A DNA stretch of 64,000 nucleotides from Galeruca laticollis (Eukaryota; Arthropoda; Insecta; Coleoptera; Chrysomelidae), in contig OY998185.1 of NCBI GenBank assembly GCA_963921935.1, positions 54,141,717 to 54,205,716 on the forward strand, given 5' to 3'. Below, in pieces: positions 43,893-52,732 of this stretch. The notes under the pieces are model-generated. The model searched no databases. It was not told where the DNA came from and saw only the letters and a list, made by a program, of their open reading frames with translations. A program made the translations under genes and the position numbers. Every line of letters begins with the position of its first letter. Positions within the stretch are counted from its first letter, which is position 1.

Positions 43893-43895
<3 letters not shown>
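42061..43895 (+). pseudogene. LINE ORF2 remnant: endonuclease end to reverse transcriptase
   Basis: Blocks in order: DLGREHVAIEITI (end of endonuclease region, about 42155); a linker DYWQQIRKLTNYKG; VYVTDEEKAEVFANYY; RT motifs NHGAKNYRPITLL (about 43065), YQFGFKHQTSTNH, the polymerase active site as YADFTAL where YADDTAL is expected (about 43545), and KWRLKVNLDK...YLGVDIDHKLNFKQH. Many frameshifts and stops occur between 42923 and 43541. The loss of the second Asp at the active site alone would inactivate it. Confidence 0.75.

Positions 43896-43941
<46 letters not shown>
43895..43941. repeat. (AT)n microsatellite at left edge of the palindrome
   Basis: An uninterrupted AT run of about 46 bp; it may derive from the insertion site or target duplication. 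Confidence 0.9.
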
Positions 43942-43944
<3 letters not shown>

Positions 43945-44394
43945 AATTATTTACTTTCTTGACCACTTAAGATATATTTTGGTTACTTTCTTGGATTAAA
44001 GGTCAAATATACTTAAAAAACATTTAATAACGACGTACGTTTCGACTTATGAAGTCATCTTCTGGTTAATAAAATAATCTAAAATTATTACATGTATAAA
44101 TTAAAATTCTGTCAATATTTATAAAATCAAATTACACGAAAACAATATAAATTATTACCTTTCTTTCATTATTTCAGATATCACATGAAAGACAAAACAA
44201 TTTCTGAACAGGTACATATTTATCACGCATTGCTTGGACATTGAACTGAATACAAATTGGTCTCTCTATAGATTAGTTGTAATTTTTTTATCATAATTAA
44301 TATTTTTCCTTTTATACTTTATCGTTAGTACGGACAAATTATGATTTTAATGCTGTTAAATTTTATAGCAAAGTGCAAGAGATCAGAGCTAATA

Positions 44395-45006
44395 TCATTC
44401 TCTCAAAATACCATCATAGATGATGTTTAAATTGCTAATATCGCTTCTATTATTTATGCTATTAGGATCTTTTTTAATGTTAATCATTTCTAAAAACGTT
44501 CTAACTTTTTCATTTTTTTCCCTGGCCAATATTTTCACATCGTTAAAGTTAAAACTATGTCCAGTATTTTTGCAATGATTTGATAATGCTGTGATATCGG
44601 TTTTTGCATATTTGTGTGCTTGAATTCTTTTTTGAAGGTATTGTTTACTTTGACCAACATAGGTGCAATTGCAGTCATTGCATGGAATTTGATAGACTGT
44701 GTGCGTTTGCTTGTTTATTGGAATTTTTGGTTTCATTTTTGAAAAGAATTGCTGGTTTGTGTTTTTTAGTTTATGAGACACTGATAATTTTTGTTTTTTT
44801 AAACATTTAGTAATTTTTTCTGATAGTCCATGAACATATGGTAATGACATGTATATCTCTTGTTGATTTATTTGTTGACTAGAATTGAAAATAGCATGAA
44901 CTCTCTTCTTAATGTGTTTATTAATAAAAGTTAACGGTTTATTAATAAACACATTAAGAAGAGAGTTCATGCTATTTTCAATTCTAGTCAACAAATAAAT
45001 CAACAA
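44395..45006 (-). CDS. Penelope-like element C-terminal frame with GIY-YIG endonuclease (left copy)
   Basis: A 203-codon open frame on the - strand; its first ~50 codons read through the palindrome centre and are not native. The native part contains LPYVHGLSEKITKCLKKQK, the post-RT linker of Penelope-like elements, then TVYQIPCNDCNCTYVGQS, KQYLQKRIQAHK, LSNHCKNTGHSFNF and a terminal YDGILRE. The Y...YVG core with the following Arg and the C/C/H zinc-like residues identify the Penelope GIY-YIG endonuclease. The reverse transcriptase is absent. Confidence 0.82.
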   Translation of the reverse strand: MLIYLLTRIENSMNSLLNVFINKPLTFINKHIKKRVHAIFNSSQQINQQEIYMSLPYVHGLSEKITKCLKKQKLSVSHKLKNTNQQFFSKMKPKIPINKQTHTVYQIPCNDCNCTYVGQSKQYLQKRIQAHKYAKTDITALSNHCKNTGHSFNFNDVKILAREKNEKVRTFLEMINIKKDPNSINNRSDISNLNIIYDGILRE

Positions 45007-45015
45007 GAGATATAC

Positions 45016-45471
45016 ATGTCATTACCATATGTTCATGGACTATCAGAAAAAATTACTAAATGTGTAAAAAAACAAAAATTATCAGTGTCTCATAAACTAA
45101 AAAACACAAACCAGCAATTCTTTTCAAAAATGAAACCAAAAATTCCAATAAACAAGCAAACGCACACAGTCTATCAAATTCCATGCAATGACTGCAATTG
45201 CACCTATGTTGGTCAAAGTAAACAATACCTTCAAAAAAGAATTCAAGCACACAAATATGCAAAAACCGATGTCACAGCATTATCAAGTCATTGCAAAAAT
45301 ACTGGACATAGTTCTAACTTTAACGATGTGAAAATATTGGCCAGGGAAAAAAATGAAAAAGTTAGAACGTTTTTAGAAATGATTAACATTAAAAAAGATC
45401 CTAATAGCATAAATAATAGAAGCGATATTAGCAATTTAAACATCATCTATGATGGTATTTTGAGAGAATGA
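45016..45471 (+). CDS. Penelope-like element C-terminal frame with GIY-YIG endonuclease (right copy)
   Basis: A 151-codon open frame, mirror copy of the left arm frame and differing at four residues (for example KCVKKQ against KCLKKQ and KTDVTALSSH against KTDITALSNH). It has the same GIY-YIG features and lacks the RT domain. It has no visible promoter, so expression would depend on neighbouring transcription. Confidence 0.82.
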   Translation: MSLPYVHGLSEKITKCVKKQKLSVSHKLKNTNQQFFSKMKPKIPINKQTHTVYQIPCNDCNCTYVGQSKQYLQKRIQAHKYAKTDVTALSSHCKNTGHSSNFNDVKILAREKNEKVRTFLEMINIKKDPNSINNRSDISNLNIIYDGILRE

Positions 45472-45885
45472 TATTAGCTCTGATCTCTTGCACTTTGCTA
45501 TAAAATTTAACAGCATTAAAATCATAATTTGTCCGTACTAACGATAAAGTATAAAAAGGAAAAATATTAATTATGATAAAAAAATTACAACTAATCTATA
45601 GAGAGACCAATTTGTATTCAGTTCAATGTCCAAGCAATGCGTGATAAATATGTACCTGTTCAGAAATTGTTTTGTCTTTCATGTGATATCTGAAATAATG
45701 AAAGAAAGGTAATAATTTATATTGTTTTCCTGTAATTTGATTTTATAAATATTGACAGAATTTTAATTTATACATGTAATAATTTTAGATTATCTTATTA
45801 ACCAGAAGATGACTTCATAAGTCGAAACGTACGTCGTTATTAAATGTTTTTTAAGTATATTTGACCTTTAATCCAAGAAAGTAAC

Positions 45886-45888
<3 letters not shown>

Positions 45889-45917
<29 letters not shown>
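45889..45917. repeat. (TA)n microsatellite at right edge of the palindrome
   Basis: TA run of about 29 bp mirroring the left edge; the split LINE resumes immediately after it. Confidence 0.88.
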
Positions 45918-45921
<4 letters not shown>

Positions 45922-46442
45922 CAATATGCTGAGCTATCCTAGAATACTGTCACCTAATATACCCCTTACTGCGAAGACTCCTACCATCAAGACACTTCAA
46001 ACTGCAGAAACCACTTCCTTGAGAACCATAACGAAGATAAGACACCCCAGATATCCCCCACACCCAATAACCTACTGTACGAAACAACATTAATTGTCCC
46101 ATAAATCAACACATACACAACCTCCCTGAAAAGATTGCACATAAAGAACTCAACCTAGAGATACTAAGCCCGTTCTGTACAAACAAGAATCAAGAAAGAA
46201 GGCCACACAGAAAATACCCACTCAATACCGTATCGGAGCACATTCAAAATTTCAATATTTAAGGAATAAGAAGACCACATATCAATTTTTTTTGTTTTTT
46301 TTTCCTCTTTGCATATATTTGTAATTCAATACTATCATCTAATAATTATACAAACCCCCATGTATATTGTAATAGGCTGAAGGACCTCGGTCGATGGCCT
46401 ATTGGGTGACCCAATAAAATATACTAATTATTATTATTATTA
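45918..46442 (+). pseudogene. 3' end of the split LINE
   Basis: Stop-ridden frames retain the order of a LINE C-terminus (NLLYETT and the KEGHTEN block), followed by a GC-richer 3' UTR and a TATTATTAT tail. Confidence 0.6.
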
Positions 46443-47029
46443 AGAAAAACTTTAGTTGATCGTTTTATATGATTTTCTCAGGTATCTGCTATAGAGAATT
46501 AAAATAATTTTCTTCCATTATTTCAATTAATCTTCACCGATAATACAAACAACCTCAAAAATATTTATTTACTCTGTCAAAGAAGCGGCTTATGCCATTT
46601 TTCCTCACATCAGAACTATTTTGCGACGCTGCCACGTTCATTTTGACGGATGGGTATTGAAGGTTCTTATGATAACAACAATTGCCAACCGTGTATTATA
46701 GAATACTAAAATTTCGCAAGTGGTTACATTGGTCATTATCGAAAGTTGCTATGGTTAGCACTATAATTAGTGAATAACTCCAAAACATATGAACTTACCA
46801 AAATATGTATATTGCAGTGTACACCATCAAAGGCGTACTCGGGATCATAACAGGGGGAAGGGGGGCAAGCGAATGTCGTTCAGGTTATGAAATTTGTGCA
46901 CAGAAAAGGTGAATGAAAGCAAAAATAATATATCATTATTGCTGTTCTTTATTATGGTAGCAATTACAATCATTTGCCTGAAAAAAAAAATTATTCTAGT
47001 TACACTCCTTATACTAATATAATTTTTCT
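46443..47029. other. No feature seen
   Basis: AT-rich sequence with a purine stretch GGGGGAAGGGGGGC at about 46853. No supported ORF. Confidence 0.3.
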
Positions 47030-47470
47030 TTGGTTTGAGTCCAAAACTTTCGTTTCAATCCAATCTTGCAGAATATCCTATGGACGCTCATCAAACACAA
47101 CCCAATCAGTATGTCCAGGTCCTTACCCTTTGAAGGGCACTGAAAGATAATTCAACAGTAGCAATGGTGGACAGGAAAGTACGAATAATGAGGAATGCGT
47201 GCCTTATTGCTGGGAAAAAATATTACCCACTTCAATGTCCTTTAATTTGTCCCCTGCTATATCCTTCATTTTCCACATATTATACCACAAATCTAATTCT
47301 GCATAGATATCATTCAACTAATAAAAATCCATGAAAGACTTAGCAGTTTTTTCCAAATCTTTCGACACCAGTGAAATATGAAGATGTATTTTTGTGTCAG
47401 AATAACATTGAAAGATAAGGGATCATCAACTATCGTCTCCAGTAATCAACCACAGTCTCAGATGACATAT
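47030..47470 (-). pseudogene. hAT transposase dimerisation-domain remnant
   Basis: On the - strand, in shifting frames, I read AIRHAFLIIRTFLSTIATVE then LSFSALQRVRTW and LMSVHRIF. This parallels the hAT C-terminal pattern TLPVTTATAERSFSxLKxIKxxLR...LSLLSIH. An upstream part, ETVVDYWRR, also fits. Many stops; a dead fragment distinct from the hAT at 8791-14720. Confidence 0.5.
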
Positions 47471-48050
47471 CCCTCTCCTGAGCTAGGTGGTTCTTGGTCC
47501 TTAGACCATTTCAGTGTGATTATTGCCATCGCTGACAGATAATTGAGTAAGCCATTGACAGAAAGGCAGTTGTTTGAAATTCTCAATGAAGATGATTCAA
47601 AATTAGAGGAATTGGATTTAAATTATGGCTGGAACGAAGTTGGTAACGTGCAGATACAAGCTTATTGTATGCTGTATTACAATTTTTTTTAGATGAACAT
47701 TTTGCTGCATCTACTAGTCCTGTTCCTGACAAGATAGAAGAGCTTCCATTAATTGAAACCGTTACGGAGAAAAAGGAATTTATAAAATGCCGTCCACCAC
47801 CATCCGCTTTGTATTTAAATAAATTATTTTCAAGTTTTTTTGTTGTTGTGCTCTTTCCTTAGTTATAATGTACAGTACAGTGTACATATCTGATCCTGGA
47901 TACCCAAGGACACACAGATATACAATTAGGTTTATATTAATGTAAAAAGATCCTTAACTGATGAAATACAAAAAATACTTCATAAATCCTGACTGAAAGG
48001 GTTAAATAAAACAACAAATTCGTGTTACCCAAATTCATTATTTATTTCAA
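47471..48050. other. Unassigned sequence with short open frames
   Basis: A frame at about 47545-47640 reads LTERQLFEILNEDDSKLEEL and continues in another frame with FAASTSPVPDKIEELPLIET (47665-47862). The acidic, low-complexity character resembles the N-terminus of piggyBac-type transposases, but this is a weak guess. No cellular gene is supported. Confidence 0.25.
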
Positions 48051-48690
48051 TAAAGACAATATTACATAAACACGATTAGAATCAATTCGATTCAATCAGT
48101 TTCCAGAAGTACTGGAAATCATATATATTCCTGATCTCCTCTTAAAATCCACCATTACGAAGTTACAGGGAGTTTTATTAGGCCAGTACTTCTACAAAGA
48201 TTAGACGAGAATTTTTTTCGCTTTCGTTAAAATTGTATAAAGAGGGAAACATTAGAGCAAAAAAAAATTGAATTAGTGATAAGGGCCAAAATACTATAAT
48301 CGTAATGACTAAAAGTTATTAGAGCAGCTAAGGGAATAAGAAGAAAAACAAGTTTTTACCCAATTACTCGATACTGTCTTTGTTGGACAAGTCAGCATTT
48401 GAAACGAATTTTTACAAGAGATTAAACGCAAGTAGAAAATACTGGCCCATTTCACTATAATTATTTATATAAAAATAATGCGAAATACATAATTTAACAA
48501 GGAAATAAATACCGGTTAACATTTTTTTTGGAGACGATAATAATAATGTAATTTGTGCAAAGCACATGATACCAATATATGTATAAAGTTTTTAATTCTA
48601 ATATGTATAGTATATTGCCATCATTTGCACTGCCTGTATAAAAAAACGGAACTGTATATTTTTTTTCTACAAATTTGTCTCTACTTTTTT
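48051..48690 (-). other. 3' UTR of the - strand gene ending at 48691
   Basis: Lies directly downstream (lower coordinates) of the terminal exon. AATAAA on the - strand at 48056-48051 is a candidate polyadenylation signal. No coding potential. Confidence 0.5.
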
Positions 48691-48776
48691 TCAATATTCG
48701 TCTAGATCGAAATCTTCTCCGTTGTCCATGTCGTCTAACTGCAAACTCTGGAAGTCTACTTTGTATCTTAATAAAC
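48691..48776 (-). CDS. Terminal coding exon of an unidentified gene
   Basis: On the - strand, TTTATTTCAG ends at 48777 and is followed by LLRYKVDFQSLQLDDMDNGE and then DFDLDEY with a TGA at 48693-48691. The good acceptor, the acidic C-terminal ending and a downstream poly(A) signal support a real last exon. I do not recognise the protein. Upstream exons must lie at higher coordinates, but everything to the window end is mobile or satellite DNA, so the intron is either over 15 kb or contains exons too small for me to find. This element-free short exon would be easily missed by ORF searches. Confidence 0.6.
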
Positions 48777-48889
48777 CTGAAATAAAATGTTGTGTTCTCT
48801 TAAAACTCTTCGAAAAGGTTCGTTTGAATATATATCAGGAACTACCGGACACAATAATCTATATAGAATATTTAGAACAAATGTAATAA

Positions 48890-49090
48890 ATTTAAAAAAA
48901 AATCCTACTGCAACAATCTTCGTTCAGGAATAAGTATAAAAACATCCAATGGTATAGTCCATTCATACTTAGTGGATAAGCTGTATTTCAAAAAGAGTTT
49001 TCAACCAACTACTGCGGCTTTTTGACTGATTGTGAACAAGTTTTGTAATCAATTTAAAAAAATTGATAAAAATAACGTCCAATGGTGGTT
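48890..49090. repeat. Dispersed copy of the ~280-350 bp satellite family
   Basis: Contains CCAATGGTATAGTCCATTCA, TTTTCAACCAACTACTG and GACTGATTGTGAACAAGTTT, shared with the arrays at 56846-57290 and 59460-61250. Confidence 0.8.
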
Positions 49091-49281
49091 GATCTGTTTA
49101 TTAACAGTCAGAGAGGTAAATTACCATATCTATATCTCGGAAATAGTTTCCATAGGTCGTGAAATATATCCAAATTAATTTCTTGAAAAACTGTATTCAA
49201 CAAACTTTCTTCGAATGACCAAAATAATCACACTAGGGAAAATAAAATTCTTCTTAATTTACAATTTACAATAGTTTCATT

Positions 49282-51937
49282 AAAATCGCAGAGTGGAATG
49301 CCAATGGGCTTCCACAACATAAAAACGAGGTAGAGTTATTTCTTCATCACAATGAAATAGACATTCTATTAATAAGTGAAAGCCACTTCACAAGTCGAAC
49401 TCACTTCAGGATACCTCAATACACAACTTATTCATCAAACCACCCAGACAATACAGCCCATGCTGGATCGGCCATCTTGATAAAAAACACCATAAAACAT
49501 GTTGAACTACCAAAATACGCCCAAAATAGTTTACAAGCCACAGTTATAAAAGTTAGTATGAGGTCATATGAGCTAACAGTTGCAGCAGTCTACTGTCCTC
49601 CTCGTTACAACTTGAAGAAGGAAGACTACAGGAATTTCTTTGATACTCTAGGCCACAAATTCGTTGCGGGAGGAGACTTCAACAGCAAACATATTTATTT
49701 GGATCTCGTATCACAACTACTAAAGGCAGAGAATTAGTAAACTTAATACATGAAAACAACTACCACCCTCTGGCAACTGGCACCCCTACTTATTGGCCAA
49801 CAGATCCAAATAAGACACCTGACCTGCTGGACTTATTTATTACCAATGGTATTTCCCCTGCTTACATGGACGTCATGCCAAACTATGACCTCTCATCAGA
49901 CCCACTCTCCGATTATAGCAACAATCAGTAGTTTCATAGTTTACAAAACGATAACACCAAGGTTACATAACAGTAGAACTAACTGGGAAAAATACCGAGC
50001 CAAACTAGAAGAGGATATCAGCCTCCAAGTAAGTCTCAAAACATCAGACGAAATAGATGGAACACTAACATCTTTAAACTATATGCTCAAAGAGGCCGCA
50101 CAAAATGCCACCCCTGCAACTAATACAGGTAATAAAGTTCACTACATCCCAGCGGAAATTAAAAAGCTAGTAGCCCAAAAAAGGAAGGCAAAAGCAAAAT
50201 GGCATCGTAGCCATGCCCCATCGGACAAGACCACACTGAATAGACTACGTAACCAATTAAAATCTAAACTCAAAGAGGAACAAGAAAGATCATTTACATA
50301 TTATATAACGAATCTAAACCGGCAAGACAACTCAATATGGAAACCAATAAAAAAATTCCAAAAAACCTAAAACCCAGGTACCCCCAATTAGAAACGAGCA
50401 GGGAACTAATCTACAGTGGGCCAGAAATGACGATGAAAAAACGGCGCTATTTGCTGAGCATCTAGCTCAAGTATTTACACCCTACAGTGACGCACCAGAT
50501 ATTGAAATTGAAAGTAACCTAATCAACATTCCAGAAAACATCCCACCAATTAAACCACTAACCAAAGATGAAGTCCAAAAAGAAATCCAATACTTAAACA
50601 ATCGAAAAGCCTCTGGACTCTACAAAATAACTCCTAGGATGATAAAGGAACTACCAGAGAAAGGAATCATACTCGTTACTCTTATCTTCAATGCCATCTT
50701 ACGCTTAAACTACTGGCCCAAGCTATTTAAAACAGCTGAAATAATCTTAATCCCAAAAGAGGGCAAAAATCCAAACGAAGTAACCTCATACAGGCCAATA
50801 AGCTTGCTACCAATGGTATCAAAAATACTTGAAAGACTGCTGCTACAAAGAATCAATTCAGATCCGGAAACAGAAGAATGGATTCCTCACCACCAATTTG
50901 GTTTTCGAAAAGAGCACTCCACGGTCCAGCAGGTTCATAGAATAGTTCATAACATAAATACAGCAATGGAAAACAAGCAGTATTGTACAGCTGCCTACTT
51001 GGATATTAGTCAAGACTTTGACAAGGTTTGGCACACAGGTCTGGTATTCAAAATAAAGAAATATCTTACCATCACCTACCTGAAATTATTGAGATCCTAC
51101 CTAAGCGACAGAGAATTTCGAACGAGAATGAATGAAAGTCTTTCCAATAATTTTCCAATTAAATCCGGGGTACCGCAGGGCAGTGTTCTTGGACCGCTGT
51201 TGTATGTACTACATACAGCAGATCTACCAATCAACAATGAAACATTCACTGGAACTTTTGCAGACGATACCGCCGTCCTTGCAGCCCACGAAAACCCAGC
51301 TACAGCGTCTTCAATTCTTCAGGCACAACTAAATAACATTCAAACTTGGTTACATAAGTGGCGGATCAAAACGAATGAAACAAAGTCAGTCCAAGTGACC
51401 TTCACGTTGAGAAAAGAACAGTGCCCTCCAGTGACACTTAATAACATCCAACTTACACAATCCCCTAGCACCAAATATCTAGGAGTGCACCTCGACTCAA
51501 AACTCAACTGAAAAGAACACATACTCAAGAAGTGGAAACAAATTGACCTAAGAATAAAAGACCTACACTGGTTAATAGGCAGAAAATCGAAATTGAGCCT
51601 AGAGAACAAAATCCTCGTGTACAAAGCTGTCATCAAACCAATCTGGACGTACGGTATACAACTCTGGGGATGTTCGAGCAAGTCGAACATAACCATAATC
51701 CAAAGAAGCCAGTCTAAAATATTACGTATGATAACTGACGCACCCTGGTACGTGTCAAATCTAACACTCCACGAAGACCTAAGAATACCATTTATACAGG
51801 ATGTAATTACAGAACAAAGTAATAAGCACCACAAAAGACTAGAATCGCACAGCAACCCTCTACTCCATCCCCTAATAGAACCGCAAATTGACAGAAGACT
51901 CAAAAGAAACTGGCCAGCCGATCTGAAAAATGATTAA
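49282..51937 (+). pseudogene. Jockey-type LINE ORF2 (endonuclease + RT), nearly full length but broken
   Basis: Endonuclease: AEWNANGLPQHKNEVELFL, LLISESHFT, AVYCPPR, AGGDFNSKH, LLDLFIT and DLSSDHSPIIATI in changing frames (49282-49930). Linker to 50370. RT from about 50580: LIPKEGKNPNEVTSYRPISL, HHQFGFRKEHSTVQQ, AAYLDISQDFDKVWHTGL, SGVPQGSVLGPLLY, catalytic FADDTAVL (about 51260) and TKYLGVHLDSKLN. A TGA at 51509-51511 replaces Trp, then thumb and C-terminus KPIWTYGIQLWGC, ITDAPWYVSN to the stop at 51937. Lesions: frameshifts near 49700, 49900 and 50370 plus the TGA. The intact catalytic motif and few lesions mean a fairly young copy. ORF1 is missing, consistent with 5' truncation. Confidence 0.88.
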
Positions 51938-52379
51938 AGGGGTAGCCTCACTGGAGAAGACCTCACCACGCCAATAGGAACACACTGTTCCCGAGCCAAC
52001 AAATTAGCCTATAGAACTGTTTGTTTTGATTGCTAAGAAAAGTGGTATAATTAAGAAAAATTTACAAACATATTGTATATGAATGTTTACAACCTTAGAC
52101 AGACATTTGCTAACTAATTCTGCCTAAATATTAACGAAATCACATTTAAAATAAATAAGATACTGGAACCGTTTACGAGAAATTGCAACTATTTCCGGTA
52201 AAATTAAACTAGTTTTATAAGAGAAAAAAAATGGAGAGTGACGTTTTTTTACAAAATACTATTGTTAACAATTACACAGTGTGTGGTCTATGGTCGTTGT
52301 TATGGTAGTTACCATAACCGCAACTAATGATATTGTATTGTTTTTAACTAGAGTTTACTTTTTGGAAACTGCAGGAAAT
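51938..52379. other. LINE 3' UTR and flank
   Basis: No ORF. It probably includes the 3' UTR of the preceding LINE; a distinct tail was not found. Confidence 0.35.
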
Positions 52380-52540
52380 ATTAAAAATGTTTGAAATTAT
52401 TTCAAACAGTGGTTCAAAATGGTATAGTTCATACTGCAATAATCGTCGTCCAGGAAGACAGAAAGCAACAACATCTATCGTAGATAACATGATTGTTACC
52501 AGTAGAAAAAAGTCCAAAGGTATAGTTTATTCATACTTAA
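52380..52540. repeat. Satellite unit, left half, split by piggyBac
   Basis: Contains CAAAATGGTATAGTTCATAC, GTCGTCCAGGAAGACAGAAA and CATACTTAA; continues on the other side of the piggyBac element at 56846. Confidence 0.8.
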
Positions 52541-52732
52541 CACTAGAAGCGCCGAGCTTACCTGCATACCTATTAGCGCTATAAGGGGTCATTTCGACCC
52601 CATCTTTTTTCCTCAGAATTCAGAATCGGCAAAAACTAAAAGACTTAGACTTATTTTGCTCCTTTATTAAAATAAGAAGCTGTTTACTATATACTCATAA
52701 ACTAGTTTGGCGCATTTGGCACAAGTTACAAT

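Larger units (their letters stand above)
43972..45894. mobile_element. Penelope-like element pair forming a ~1.9-kb palindrome
   Basis: Left arm 43972-44928 and right arm 44938-45894 are inverted copies of about 957 bp separated by 9 bp (AGTTAACGG). I saw only a handful of differences, giving four amino-acid changes in the shared ~150-residue frame. Each arm holds the 3' part of a Penelope-like element: GIY-YIG endonuclease coding sequence, then about 560 bp of 3' sequence containing GAAGATGACTTCATAAGTCG followed by AAACGTACGTCG. The two truncated 5' ends meet at the centre. Both outer edges carry TA microsatellites. Confidence 0.88.
42061..46442 (+). mobile_element. Jockey/I-type LINE with (TAA)n tail, split by a Penelope palindrome
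   Basis: Coding remnants run from about 42061 to 43895 and resume at about 45918, continuing to a 3' UTR (GGCCTATTGGGTGACCCAAT) and a TAT(TAT)n tail at about 46425-46442. The interruption consists of TA microsatellite plus the inverted Penelope copies at 43972-45894. The LINE is therefore older than the palindrome. Confidence 0.72.

Noticed and set aside
44604..45262. Mirror 68-codon frames (MHICVLEFFFEG start) on both arms
   Set aside because: They are antisense shadows of the GIY-YIG coding frames.
45800..45835. Calling a functional hammerhead ribozyme in the Penelope 3' region
   Set aside because: The stem and GAAAC are present but the canonical CUGAUGA core cannot be placed; kept only as a finding to test.
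51340..51903. 187-codon - strand frame
   Set aside because: Antisense to the RT thumb region of the jockey-type LINE; no independent support.
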